Below are positions 1 through 8,481 of a stretch of DNA of 20,203 nucleotides, piece by piece; the stretch's first letter is position 1; each line of letters starts with the position of its first letter. Location of the stretch: positions 1 to 20,203 of the IMG/VR virus record IMGVR_UViG_3300034407_000009; one strand, written 5' to 3'. Both the position numbers and the translations under genes were made by a program. The notes beneath the pieces were generated by a model that saw nothing but the letters and a program-made list of their open reading frames with translations, was not told where the DNA came from and did no database searches. The DNA is from a virus.

Positions 1-1
1 A

Positions 2-235
2 GAATATCGCAATCAATACATTGCGTTTCTTGAGGACTTTCTTTCGGGAAAGATCAAGCCGTCAACACAAGTTGATGTTAACATCGCGCGTGAGTTCCAA
101 GCTGACTTGGACAACCGCGCTGACATCGACTACCGTGAAGGTCACTGGGATGATTACCCAGAGATTGTATCTGGCGGCAAATACTTTGCCAAACAAGCCG
201 CAAAGTTAAAACGGCACATTGCTAAACACACATAA
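2..235 (+). CDS. 3' end of an unrecognised rightward gene (partial)
   Basis: Reading from base 2, the plus strand is open for 77 codons to a TAA at 233-235, and the gene begins outside the window. The visible part is charged and acidic in the middle, and ends in a basic, probably helical tail with the sequence KQAAKLKRHIAKHT. A perfect intrinsic terminator directly after the stop supports this frame over the competing frame that starts at base 21. I do not recognise the family. The strand is opposite to the structural genes, so it is probably the last gene of a rightward early or middle operon. That role is inferred from orientation alone. Confidence 0.7.
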   Translation, partial: EYRNQYIAFLEDFLSGKIKPSTQVDVNIAREFQADLDNRADIDYREGHWDDYPEIVSGGKYFAKQAAKLKRHIAKHT

Positions 236-241
236 TATTGT

Positions 242-265
242 GGGGGCTAACGCCCCCCTTTTTTT
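242..265 (+). terminator. Intrinsic (rho-independent) terminator of the rightward operon
   Basis: GGGGGC (242-247) pairs with GCCCCC (252-257) around a TAAC loop, followed by one C and seven T residues (259-265). It lies seven bases after the stop codon of the upstream rightward gene. On the minus strand the stem is followed by ACAATATTATG rather than a T run, so it should act mainly on rightward transcription. The stem also contains the TAG stop (247-249) of the convergent minus-strand gene. Confidence 0.9.
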
Positions 266-624
266 GACAAGAATATCTCAATGCCAAGACAAGCTTTCAT
301 TAACTTCTTCTTTAGCTTAAACTCTGGAGTCTCAACTCCCTTGGCATCTTCAATAATTGTTTCCCAATCGCCGTTGGCATTTTCTTTCTCGTAGCGGAAG
401 TCGGCTATGTAGGTGCAAATCTTCTGACCGTTGACCTCTAATGCGAAACGAACCTGTAGCTCAAGGTTGCGCACCCTACCTGCACGTTCAAGGCTCTTTA
501 TATATAGATACCGCTCTGACTCCCATTTGGAGTCAAACTTAATGCCCTGCACCGTTACTTTTTTGTTTCCGTACTTGGCTCTTGACCCATGCCGTTTGGG
601 ATTATATACAGAAGAAAACGTCAT
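247..624 (-). CDS. DUF1064-family protein, predicted PD-(D/E)XK nuclease/resolvase-like
   Basis: The 125-aa product has the DUF1064 layout. A basic N-terminus with NPKRHGSRAKYGNKK is followed by FDSKWESERY (about residues 30-39), the YIADFRY segment (about 72-78), an acidic EDAKG (about 92-96) and TPEFKLKKKL. In this family the E...D...E-x-K pattern is read as a PD-(D/E)XK nuclease core, and members are often proposed to resolve Holliday junctions or branched DNA in phage replication and packaging. The length fits the family. The gene lies downstream of the leftward late block and is separated from it by an opposite-strand gene, so it needs either read-through or its own promoter. A weak candidate promoter lies at 652-680. 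A GGAGG lies 11 bases before the ATG, a rather long spacing. Activity is not shown by sequence alone. Confidence 0.75.
   Translation of the reverse strand: MTFSSVYNPKRHGSRAKYGNKKVTVQGIKFDSKWESERYLYIKSLERAGRVRNLELQVRFALEVNGQKICTYIADFRYEKENANGDWETIIEDAKGVETPEFKLKKKLMKACLGIEIFLSKKGGR
582..610 (+). promoter_or_regulatory. Candidate sigma70-type promoter for the ribbon-helix-helix gene
   Basis: TTGACC (582-587) and TATACA (605-610) are separated by exactly 17 bases, giving 5/6 and 4/6 matches to the -35 and -10 consensus. A start near 617 would leave a leader of about 24 bases before the ATG at 641. The promoter lies inside the 5' part of the divergent DUF1064 gene. It is a visual match only. Confidence 0.4.
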
Positions 625-640
625 TTATGGGAAAACCTCC

Positions 641-850
641 ATGCCAAATCCAGTAAAGTACAAATCAGTAAGCGTTTCAATAGCAGCTTACGATAAATTA
701 GTAAAAATAGCGGATCATGAAGACCGTGCTATAGGTCGCCAGTTATCTCGCATGATTGATGAGTCTTATGACGATGTGCAATCGAAGGTGGCATCTCGCT
801 ATGAAAGACGTAACAGCGTTGGCGGCATTGCTTCAGTTCTAGAAGACTAA
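641..850 (+). CDS. Small ribbon-helix-helix (Arc/MetJ-type) DNA-binding protein
   Basis: The 69-aa product reads as a ribbon-helix-helix domain. A short beta strand (YKSVSVSI, residues 7-14) leads into helix A (AAYDKLVKIADHED) and helix B (AIGRQLSRMIDESYDDV), followed by a basic linker and a short tail. Such proteins dimerise and insert the strand into the DNA major groove, usually as repressors. I chose the ATG at 641 because translation further upstream has no family-like content and would run antisense through the DUF1064 gene. The Shine-Dalgarno sequence is weak. It is the only plus-strand gene in this part of the window. Its stop overlaps the stop of the 1021-aa gene by three bases (CTAA at 847-850), and its start is 16 bases from the divergent DUF1064 start. 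It could be autoregulatory or control the late block, but its target is unknown. Confidence 0.75.
   Translation: MPNPVKYKSVSVSIAAYDKLVKIADHEDRAIGRQLSRMIDESYDDVQSKVASRYERRNSVGGIASVLED
652..680 (-). promoter_or_regulatory. Weak candidate promoter for the DUF1064 gene
   Basis: On the minus strand TTGAAA (675-680) and TTTACT (652-657) are 17 bases apart, matching 5/6 and 4/6 of the consensus. It lies inside the ribbon-helix-helix gene and would start transcription near 645, about 20 bases before the DUF1064 ATG. Matches of this quality occur by chance in AT-rich DNA. Confidence 0.25.
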
Positions 851-3800
851 AGCAGTCCTGCGTTTCCAAGACCGCCCAGTAGTGTTGCTGCCACTGCTGG
901 GTTTTTTCGTGCGCGATCTCTAAGTTCTTTATTAACATTAGAGCGAAGAATATCAATTACACCAACAGGAGCAGCAGGACCTCCTTTTGAGATAGTTTTA
1001 GGTATTGATATTTGAGGCATTTCAGGTTGTTGAACATTTGGAACACTTGTTCGGTTTCCTTGTTCCTGTCTAAACATAGCACGAGGAAGTACGTTTTTTG
1101 CTACACGACTACTTTGCCCATAGGTAGAACCTATTCCACGAGCAATTCCACCAGCCCTACCAGCCATCTGTCCTACGTTTATACCTTCTTCCATTGCAGC
1201 TTGGTTCATTATATCCATTACGCCTTGAGCGCGACCTTCTGGGTTATTTATAGTAGCTCGCCTCATTGCTATATAAGCCTTTACAGATTCTGGCTTGTTA
1301 AAAATACTTACGATTGCTCTAAATTTAGCTAGTCTTCCTAGCACATTAAGCGGATGTGAAAATATTCGAGAAAACAATCCTGAAGCAGCAATAGAACCTT
1401 CTTTAGCTGCATCTCCACCAATAACAGCTAAATCGTCTGCAAAATCTTTTAATGCTTTAAAAGTTTGTTGACCTTCTTCGTCTAAAATTTGTTTTAAAGA
1501 ACCCGGTTTATATTTGCTCAAGGTTTCTTGTAAAGACCTTGCTTTTGCAGCAGATGTAAATACATCTTCGTCAACTACACTTAGCATGTCTTGAAGAACA
1601 ACATTCTTCATGTTTTGTTTCATTTGAGGGTTGTAGTCAAAAAACTTCATAATTTGACGCGTTTCGCTTTCAGTCAAATTAGGGTTTGTTAAAGCCTTAA
1701 CAACGTCATCATAACTCGAAGATTTGTTCGGATTGTTTAAGTCTTTAATAACACTTGTTTTGAGAGCCTCTGTTTGCTCTTTGTTTGCTTTAACAACATT
1801 TTTTAAAGAAATTATAAGATTGGAAGAACCTCCTGCATCAAAAACTCTTTGCACATCGTTTGCATTTAAAGTATTTTTTATACTTGTTTGTTCCATAACC
1901 TTTGCAAGTTTTTTAACTTCGCCCCACTCTTTGCCAAATAATTTAGGTCCAGTAGTTCCAAGTTTCATAATACTTTTTGCAAATGCTTTACCGTTAAACG
2001 CTTCAGGATTTATTGGATCAAGTTTAGATTCTTTTATAGCCATACTAAAGAAACGGCCTCCAAGTTCGTCCAATAATTCGTTTGGGTTATCAACTGCACT
2101 TATTACAGCCTGAAGGCGTTCAGGAGAATCTGGTTTAATAACTTTAGAAAAAAAGCCATCTGATATTGCTCGTGGACCTGCATCACCAAAGGCTTTTAAG
2201 TCTTGTATAGACCGTATAACACCAATGTTTGATAAATCTTCAAACCTACTAATGCCTTTTCTGTAATTATCATTAGCAGTTTTGCGCAACTTTGCTGCCG
2301 CAGCTAATATTTCTCTTGTGTCTTTAGGAAGTTCTAATCCTGTAGGAAGAACTAAGCGATTAATAATATCATCGCTGTCTAACATATTATCAAGCAAACC
2401 TTTAAGACTATTTAGTTGTTTTGTTCCTTGAGTTCCAGCACCGAACATTAAACTGTCATTAACGTGCTTTCTAAGAGAAACAAGGTTTCTAAAACTAGCT
2501 CTTCCACCCGCATCTGTTAGTTCTTTTAACGAGTTATATGCAAGACCAACGGAACCTTCTAAGAGAGATGTCCCATGATCTTCAATCATGTCATCAAATT
2601 TACTCATAAGACCACTAGTGTTAAATAATTTTAACTTACCGCCTTCTTTGAGAACCTGAACACCGTCTATAGTTACTGGAACTTGTATTTGCGCCAAAGC
2701 ATCGTCTATAGCACCATAAGCACTCCGCGATACGTCATCAAAAGCATTAAATGCTTGAACTATACTGCCAAGAGTTTTTGCGTTTAAATCTAAATTCTCA
2801 TCTACAGAAGCATATAGCATTTTCATGCCAGTATCTATGGCGTCAAAAGTTTCCGAGTGAGATTTTTTTATGTTTGAATTTAATTTTGAAAATTTAGAAG
2901 GAGCGTACCACATTACGTCTTTAGCTAAACCCTCTACAGGATCACCTTTTATAGCATTAGTAAAGGTTTTCTTTTCTTCCAAAGCTACTGCTAGGTTGTT
3001 GTCCATTCTTGTTGTATTTTTTGTAGCATTTTCTCCAAAAAGTTGAGTGTAAGCTAAAGGTTCTGGAGCACCAAGAGAACGTAAAGATTGAATATAACCT
3101 TTACTAAGTAATCTTTCGCCTTGGTCTAATTGTTTTAAAGTCACTTCATCCATTGCGCTAAGAGAGCCGCCTGCACGACCAGCAAGTGATTTGCCAGCGC
3201 GTCCTAATCCACGCACCCCTGATGCTACTATAGCGCCAGCAACTTCACCACCAGCACCAATAACAGCTTCTATAGCTACATCTTTAGTCACATCACCAAG
3301 ACTTTGAGTTTGTACTCCAAGCAATGTCTCAATGGCCTCCTCTAGTGCTTGACCACCAGCCGCACCAGCGGCTGCGCCACCAATCGAACCAATTCCAAAA
3401 GTTAAACCACCACCAAGAATAGCCCCACCAATAGAACCTATGGTTTCAGGTAAGATACCAGCGAAGTCAGAAAAATCACGCATACTAAAACCTTCATCTT
3501 CGATAATGAGGTTTTTTCCAATTGGCTCCATGCCACGGGCTTTTTGTCCTGCTTCAGTTAAGGCAAGTCGTCCAGATGGATCACGCACATAGCCATCTTC
3601 TCCAACAGTCTTTTTTAAGATTGCTTCACGATCACCTTCAGTTTCACCAAAGGACATTAAAGCGCGAAGTTTACCGTCTGCACCTGATTCATAGTCAAAC
3701 ATATCACGGTCTTTGTTAGTTCTTTTATCAGCAACTTGTGTTAAACTTTCACCTGAATTTAAACCAGAAAAAGCTAAAGACGCCATTAGGTCTGACACTT

Positions 3801-3912
3801 CATTAGTTTCTTTATTTTGTTTAATTGCTTGTAGAGCCTCAAAGCTCTGTCTTTCATTTAACAAACCTGATTTTAAACCTTGAAGAAGATTATATTTTGT
3901 TCTGTCATCCAT
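847..3912 (-). CDS. Large putative internal virion / DNA-ejection protein (1021 aa)
   Basis: The N-terminus is polar and helical. A Gly/Ala-rich hydrophobic stretch at about residues 150-250 contains runs such as IGGAILGGGLTFGIG, GGAAAGAAGG and a second AVIGAGGEVAGAIVASG. The rest is a long, Lys/Asp/Asn-rich, mostly helical region. This build is typical of podoviral internal or ejection proteins that enter the host envelope with the DNA (the role of P22 gp16/gp20 or T7 gp15/gp16), but I see no lytic transglycosylase or other catalytic motif. It is the last gene of the leftward structural block. Its ATG overlaps the preceding gene's stop in TAATG, with a GGAG ten bases upstream. It is clearly more AT-rich than the 497-aa gene. 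Function is inferred from composition, length and position. Confidence 0.6.
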   Translation of the reverse strand: MDDRTKYNLLQGLKSGLLNERQSFEALQAIKQNKETNEVSDLMASLAFSGLNSGESLTQVADKRTNKDRDMFDYESGADGKLRALMSFGETEGDREAILKKTVGEDGYVRDPSGRLALTEAGQKARGMEPIGKNLIIEDEGFSMRDFSDFAGILPETIGSIGGAILGGGLTFGIGSIGGAAAGAAGGQALEEAIETLLGVQTQSLGDVTKDVAIEAVIGAGGEVAGAIVASGVRGLGRAGKSLAGRAGGSLSAMDEVTLKQLDQGERLLSKGYIQSLRSLGAPEPLAYTQLFGENATKNTTRMDNNLAVALEEKKTFTNAIKGDPVEGLAKDVMWYAPSKFSKLNSNIKKSHSETFDAIDTGMKMLYASVDENLDLNAKTLGSIVQAFNAFDDVSRSAYGAIDDALAQIQVPVTIDGVQVLKEGGKLKLFNTSGLMSKFDDMIEDHGTSLLEGSVGLAYNSLKELTDAGGRASFRNLVSLRKHVNDSLMFGAGTQGTKQLNSLKGLLDNMLDSDDIINRLVLPTGLELPKDTREILAAAAKLRKTANDNYRKGISRFEDLSNIGVIRSIQDLKAFGDAGPRAISDGFFSKVIKPDSPERLQAVISAVDNPNELLDELGGRFFSMAIKESKLDPINPEAFNGKAFAKSIMKLGTTGPKLFGKEWGEVKKLAKVMEQTSIKNTLNANDVQRVFDAGGSSNLIISLKNVVKANKEQTEALKTSVIKDLNNPNKSSSYDDVVKALTNPNLTESETRQIMKFFDYNPQMKQNMKNVVLQDMLSVVDEDVFTSAAKARSLQETLSKYKPGSLKQILDEEGQQTFKALKDFADDLAVIGGDAAKEGSIAASGLFSRIFSHPLNVLGRLAKFRAIVSIFNKPESVKAYIAMRRATINNPEGRAQGVMDIMNQAAMEEGINVGQMAGRAGGIARGIGSTYGQSSRVAKNVLPRAMFRQEQGNRTSVPNVQQPEMPQISIPKTISKGGPAAPVGVIDILRSNVNKELRDRARKNPAVAATLLGGLGNAGLL

Positions 3913-5702
3913 TATTTAACGACTCCAAGTGTTTTTAAGTCAGCGTTCATAGACTTTCTTTCAGCTTCTGTAAGCTCACCATCTCCAAAATAACTAGAAA
4001 TTTTTTCTCCTGAAACTTGATCAAGATTTGTTAATCCTTCAAGGATTTTATTTTCTTCTCCCGTAACAACATCATTGTATAGTTTTGCAAGTTTGAATTC
4101 TAGTAAATCTGGATTTGAAAATAATGTTTTATCCCCAACAATTGATTTTACAAGTGAACGTTCAAAGTCAGATGTATTTTTGCCGCCTTCACCTAATATA
4201 TTATTTGCTTGTTTTGCTTGTAATTCTGTCAAAATAGCTTTCATTTTTTCGTTTGGATTAGCACCTTCTGAAACATTAACTCCAAATGCACTTGCCGCAC
4301 TGTCTACAGTGTCTAGTAAGGTGCTAAATACATTTACAGCACCCTCATCTGACATTGTTTGAAGGTTTATAAATTTTTCTTTATTTGTTTGATTTGATTT
4401 AAATCTTTTTTGAAGCGCCCTGTACGCAGCATCAACTTTCGCATCACTAGCCGAAACAACTTGGCCTCTTTTAGCTTGATTTGGGAGGCCGTAAAAAACG
4501 TCAATCATGTACATAGGGTCATCATCCCCAGTTATGAGAGACATTTTTCTTGGGGTTGTGTCAAAATATTCTTTAGCCTCTGGTGTTTTCATAGCCTCTG
4601 ATACAACAGAACTCCAAACTGATCCGGGCAGTACCTCAAACTGAGAAGCAAATTCAGGATTCTTAATAAGTTTGTCTAACTCATATTTACTCAATGATTT
4701 ACGCTTACCTTCTCCCTGCGCTAAACTAGCCAACAAACCTTTTACATTTTCAAATTTTGGAACAACAAAGTAATCGGTACGTTCCATTGCCTTTTCTCTA
4801 GCTGCAAGAGCTTTAGCTTCATCAGCAGACCTCATCTCTAAGGCAAACTTGCCAGCCGCTATACCATCTTGACGCGATCTTTCTCTAGCTTTTTCTAAGG
4901 CAGGCAACGCCGCTTGACCAGCCTCACCGACTGCGCCTAGCATTTTCCCTATGTTAAAACCTTTACCCGCTTTGTTTTGCATTAGCGCAAGACCAAAAGA
5001 CATAAGAGCATGACTCTTATCCACCTTGCCGCTAATGTCTATGCCAGTGGCTTCAGCAAACTTTTTCTTGTATTCATCTAAATCTTTAACTTTTGTGTCT
5101 GGGCCTGCGCCACGCACAGCCTCCAAATAGTCATTTAAACCAGCCATAGCCGCTTGTTCAATTTCATCTTGTGAAACAGTCGGGTCAAGGTCAGCTTCTT
5201 TGCGCCGCAATGTTTCCTCTATTGAAGACTTGACCTCCTTTTTCGGCTGTAATTGCGCTAATGTTTCATCAATGTCCGTTGCAAGTTGATCTAATGGAGA
5301 TTCTGCAAAAATAGGATCATTTTCTGGCAAACTTTCAAGACGCTTTGCGACATCCGCTACAGCTTTTCGATCTTTTAACTGACTAACAGGAGGCATTTCC
5401 TGAAGGATGTTATACTCACTCAACAACTCTTCTTCATTAAATTCTGTGGGCAATCCAAATTGGACAACTCGACCATCTTCTGGACGCTGATAAGCACCGA
5501 ACACTTGTTCGGGTTGTGCAAAAAGCTCAGATATTCTCTCACCCAAGTTGTCTTCTTCTTGAAAATAATCTAAAAATGAGCGTTGATCATCAATTTTTCG
5601 GATAAGTGAGTTGTCTATTTGTGGCAAAACTCTGGGCGCACTTGTACGCCCCGGACCTTCTTCTTGAAACAAAGAACCCAAACCAAAATTAGTATCAGCC
5701 AT
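3912..5702 (-). CDS. Putative internal virion protein (596 aa)
   Basis: The protein is acidic and largely helical, with no Cys-rich or enzymatic motif. Residues about 220-270 form the most distinctive block. Its core, SHALMSFGLALMQNKAG followed by NIGKMLGAVGEAGQAALPAL, is a small amphipathic Gly/Ala-rich patch of a kind I associate with uncharacterised virion proteins of marine phages. A charged coiled-coil-like stretch (KARERSR to AMERTDY) follows. Strong GGGGA spacing to the ATG supports the start at 5702. It lies between two other putative internal proteins, with a 9-base gap upstream and a 1-base overlap downstream, so a role in an ejection or inner-core assembly is likely but unproven. 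Confidence 0.5.
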   Translation of the reverse strand: MADTNFGLGSLFQEEGPGRTSAPRVLPQIDNSLIRKIDDQRSFLDYFQEEDNLGERISELFAQPEQVFGAYQRPEDGRVVQFGLPTEFNEEELLSEYNILQEMPPVSQLKDRKAVADVAKRLESLPENDPIFAESPLDQLATDIDETLAQLQPKKEVKSSIEETLRRKEADLDPTVSQDEIEQAAMAGLNDYLEAVRGAGPDTKVKDLDEYKKKFAEATGIDISGKVDKSHALMSFGLALMQNKAGKGFNIGKMLGAVGEAGQAALPALEKARERSRQDGIAAGKFALEMRSADEAKALAAREKAMERTDYFVVPKFENVKGLLASLAQGEGKRKSLSKYELDKLIKNPEFASQFEVLPGSVWSSVVSEAMKTPEAKEYFDTTPRKMSLITGDDDPMYMIDVFYGLPNQAKRGQVVSASDAKVDAAYRALQKRFKSNQTNKEKFINLQTMSDEGAVNVFSTLLDTVDSAASAFGVNVSEGANPNEKMKAILTELQAKQANNILGEGGKNTSDFERSLVKSIVGDKTLFSNPDLLEFKLAKLYNDVVTGEENKILEGLTNLDQVSGEKISSYFGDGELTEAERKSMNADLKTLGVVK

Positions 5703-5711
5703 TTATTTCCC

Positions 5712-7205
5712 CTATGCCGTGTTCAAGCCTTGAAGACCTGCATATGCGCCAACTCCTGATAAGAATGGGTTTGGTGCAGACGAAGGCTGCGTTGTAAACT
5801 GTCCATACATTGAAGCTGACGGTGATCCTGTCAAGTATGTTTGTCCATAGCTATATGGAGCAAGTGCTTGCTGCGTTGTGTTTAGCGTATTTTGACGCGC
5901 AAAGTCCCTCGCTTGTTGATTGTACTGACGATCTTTGCCACCAAGCTCGTACATAAACCCAAGGTCCGCAGGCTGCATTCCAGCATACACACGACCAATA
6001 TCAGCAGACGTTCCAGACAATGCGCCATATGCCTTGCCAATGTCAGCTTGTGCGCCACCAAGTGCGCCCATTGTTTGGCCCAAGCCGCCTGTCAAGCGAC
6101 CAGCTTCTAGGCTGCGCTTCATTTCATCTTGCTGCGCTTTTACTTGCGCATCAGCCGCTGAAAGCCCCATGCTGCGATACATGTCCGCTGCTTTCATTAT
6201 ACGATTTTTATCAGCCTCAAAAGCTCTTTGATTTAACTGACCTTCAGTGCTTGTAGCAGCAAGACCACGCGTAGCCGCATCCTGAAACGCTTTTGACTCA
6301 AGGCTTGCTCCAGATGTGCCAAGCTGACCTGTTAGCCCAGATGCTTGTAGCGCACGTTTACGAGCCGCCTCATCTGTTGCCATTGCGCCTGAGAGCGCTC
6401 TGTCATATCCTTGGGACATAAGATTAGCAATTGTACTTTGCTTCGCTTCATCAATGGCTCTTTCAGTTTCAGCCGCTTGAACCCCTCTACGAGAACCGCC
6501 AAATGCCCCTGCGCTAAGAGCTTTAGCCGCATCAGACTGGCGGCGTTTAGCCCCTTCACGATCAATGCGCGACATAGCCGCATCAATGACCTGCTCTTTG
6601 TAAGGGTCCATAAACTCTTGTGTTCTTACACCCGGATCAAAGCGCCCTAGCCCCTGTTCGGCAAGCTCAAAGGCACGACCTGTGCCACGTTCAAACGCCT
6701 CACGAGCGCCAAACTGACCACCTTCATCAACGTCTACTGTAGGTGCTTGACCAATACCAAGCTCTAGCGCATCTCGTGCGTCTGTCAATTCTGTGTTATA
6801 TATCCCTTTAGCGTCTACTGAGCCACGGCCTTCGTCTAGATACGTTTTTGCATCAGGGAAGTAATCAGTAAGAGCATCAGAAATAGTTTCCTGACCAGTT
6901 TCCAATCCAGCCGATGCTTCTGGAAGATAACGAGCCATACCTGTTTCATCTTGAAAGTAGGGCAGGTAACGATCCATAAACGCTTGGCGTTCTTCAGCCG
7001 TATCAAATGTTCCTGTAACAGCGCCCTGAAGTGGGCTACCTGCTTGCACATAATCAGGTATTCTAAACAGTTCAGGGTCATCAATTAAACCCCCACCTAA
7101 AATACCTTCTTCATCTGGGGTTCCAAAAATTCTAGCGAGTAGTGCTTCATCGTACTCTTGAATGTATTTTGGCCTAGCCTGAATTTGTGTGACTGTATCC
7201 GACAT
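5712..7205 (-). CDS. Putative internal virion / DNA-injection protein (497 aa)
   Basis: An acidic N-terminal third (about 1-130) is followed by long Ala/Gln/Arg-rich helices with the motif AGAFGGSRRGV at about residues 232-242. I know that motif from uncharacterised phage virion proteins that often sit in the ejection-protein position. The C-terminal 150 residues are Gly/Ser/Tyr/Gln-rich and low in complexity, with repeated short phrases (GALGGAQADIGKAYGAL and GTSADIGRVYAGM). The start at 7205 overlaps the previous stop in TGATG, with GGAGG ten bases upstream. It is more GC-rich than the two genes that follow. I infer that it is one of several proteins packaged inside the capsid or at the portal, possibly analogous to P22 gp7/gp20. 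No homology was tested. Confidence 0.5.
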   Translation of the reverse strand: MSDTVTQIQARPKYIQEYDEALLARIFGTPDEEGILGGGLIDDPELFRIPDYVQAGSPLQGAVTGTFDTAEERQAFMDRYLPYFQDETGMARYLPEASAGLETGQETISDALTDYFPDAKTYLDEGRGSVDAKGIYNTELTDARDALELGIGQAPTVDVDEGGQFGAREAFERGTGRAFELAEQGLGRFDPGVRTQEFMDPYKEQVIDAAMSRIDREGAKRRQSDAAKALSAGAFGGSRRGVQAAETERAIDEAKQSTIANLMSQGYDRALSGAMATDEAARKRALQASGLTGQLGTSGASLESKAFQDAATRGLAATSTEGQLNQRAFEADKNRIMKAADMYRSMGLSAADAQVKAQQDEMKRSLEAGRLTGGLGQTMGALGGAQADIGKAYGALSGTSADIGRVYAGMQPADLGFMYELGGKDRQYNQQARDFARQNTLNTTQQALAPYSYGQTYLTGSPSASMYGQFTTQPSSAPNPFLSGVGAYAGLQGLNTA

Positions 7206-8200
7206 CAGGCGTTACCCTCCAAGTTATCCATCATGCTATACATTGTTTGGATTCCTCTGTTCAAGTTTCCATTACCAGCGCCCTTAACTGCATCACGAGT
7301 CATTACAAACTCACCTGCGGTCAACATAGCGGGAACGTCATCTTTTGTTCCAGAACCCTCGCTTGGCATAATACCACCATCTCGACGCGGGAAATATGCA
7401 GGTCCACCTTTATTAGCATACAACAAATCACTCGCTGAACCCTGCCTGCGGTTAACTGGCCTAAACCTTATAGGCCCTTCTCCTGCACCACGATTGAATC
7501 TTTCCATCATTCCGTATGGATCAGGGTCTTCGTCTTCACTAAACAGGGTATCAAGCAATTGCGAACCAAGGCCCATTATTAAAGCCTCGCCTGCTTTAGT
7601 ATTTAATATGCGACCAAGCCCAGTTTCTGTTTGTTTCGTTCCAAACAATTCACCTATTCCCAAAAGCCCCTCTGCTCTGGATACTGCTCTGGGTACTTTA
7701 GTAGTCATTAAATTGTCTTTATTCATTTTGTTCGTAATAGCATCTAAACCGCTTGTGGCTCCAGAATCTCCTGTCAACCCTAAAAAAGCGTCAAGAGAGT
7801 CCATACCAGTGCCTGTGCCGCTAATCGCGCCAAGTCCACCACCGATTGCTCCACCAATCAAAGCGTCACGCAAAGATGGCTTTTTGCCCTGTAAAGCTTG
7901 AACCGCAAGATTACTAACAGCGCCTTGAATCATAGGATTAGCAGCAGCTTTCGTCAGAAAAGGCATTATTGACTCTAAGAAAAACTCTCGTTTTCCAGTC
8001 ATTGGATTTATGCTGTTTTGACCTGACCCAACCACATATCGTTTGGGATCAGCGCCTACATCTCTAAAAGCTTTCCCAAGACCACGAGCAACTTGAGGGC
8101 TGCGCTGTAGCACCTCTCTAGGCACAATCATTTCGTTTGGATTAACGTGCGCCATCATTGTGTCGCCGTTTCTTCCGTGCCTTGCCATACCTTGCATCAT
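7205..8200 (-). CDS. Virion-associated protein with paired terminal AML..GEFV-type motifs (331 aa)
   Basis: The N-terminus contains GDTMMAHVNPNEMIVPREV (residues 12-30), and the C-terminus contains DDVPAMLTAGEFVMTRDA (287-304) next to a GG...GSGTKDD lead-in. Both resemble a motif often seen in phage structural proteins. Between them lies a Gly-rich segment (ALIGGAIGGGLGAISG, about 113-128). The middle is probably helical. A GAGGT lies five bases before the first of two consecutive ATG codons (8200 and 8197), and either could be used. It lies first among the four putative internal proteins and directly after the zinc-ribbon gene. I infer a virion or ejection role. The exact role is not known to me. 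Confidence 0.5.
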   Translation of the reverse strand: MMQGMARHGRNGDTMMAHVNPNEMIVPREVLQRSPQVARGLGKAFRDVGADPKRYVVGSGQNSINPMTGKREFFLESIMPFLTKAAANPMIQGAVSNLAVQALQGKKPSLRDALIGGAIGGGLGAISGTGTGMDSLDAFLGLTGDSGATSGLDAITNKMNKDNLMTTKVPRAVSRAEGLLGIGELFGTKQTETGLGRILNTKAGEALIMGLGSQLLDTLFSEDEDPDPYGMMERFNRGAGEGPIRFRPVNRRQGSASDLLYANKGGPAYFPRRDGGIMPSEGSGTKDDVPAMLTAGEFVMTRDAVKGAGNGNLNRGIQTMYSMMDNLEGNA

Positions 8201-8250
8201 ATTAACCTCACAACCGCTAAGATCAAGTTACCAAATGTTTGCATAAAATA

Positions 8251-8481
8251 CTAGAGTGTACTGCCAGAAATAGCTTCTGGGGCTGTAACCCGAATATTTG
8301 TACTTCTTTTTTCTGATCCTGTCCAACTTTCTCCACAGTCAGGACAGTTCCCATCAGGGTAAGACGCGATTTCTTCAGGGGTATCCACAGCGTTTGTGCA
8401 ATTTGCGCAATGCACCATATCAGTGCTTGTGGAAGGCTTCCATTTAGAGCCATCTGGCATCGTAATAATTGTGTCACTCAT
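8251..8481 (-). CDS. Small zinc-ribbon protein (76 aa)
   Basis: Four cysteines form a classical ribbon: CANC (residues 25-28) and CPDC (46-49), 17 residues apart, so one structural zinc is expected. The rest is polar and contains no enzymatic motif. I chose the ATG at 8481 rather than the one at 8514 because it overlaps the previous stop as ATGA (8478-8481), the pattern seen at many junctions here. The gene lies between a 98-aa gene and the candidate ejection proteins. A zinc ribbon here could serve a virion or regulatory role, but nothing in the sequence decides between them. Confidence 0.65.
   Translation of the reverse strand: MSDTIITMPDGSKWKPSTSTDMVHCANCTNAVDTPEEIASYPDGNCPDCGESWTGSEKRSTNIRVTAPEAISGSTL

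Noticed and set aside
21-209. 62-codon plus-strand ORF at the left edge
   Set aside because: The frame starting at base 2 is open from the edge to a stop directly before the terminator. This ORF is its shadow.
431-640. Upstream extension of the ribbon-helix-helix ORF
   Set aside because: It is antisense to the conserved DUF1064 coding region and has no domain continuity. The domain begins after the ATG at 641.
3522-3719. 65-codon plus-strand ORF and similar short plus-strand ORFs across 1000-20000
   Set aside because: All lie antisense to well-supported minus-strand genes, without ribosome-binding sites or recognisable domains.
7158-7901. 247-codon plus-strand ORF
   Set aside because: It lies wholly antisense to the 331-aa gene and the start of the 497-aa gene, has Pro/Ser/Leu-rich shadow composition and no ribosome-binding site.
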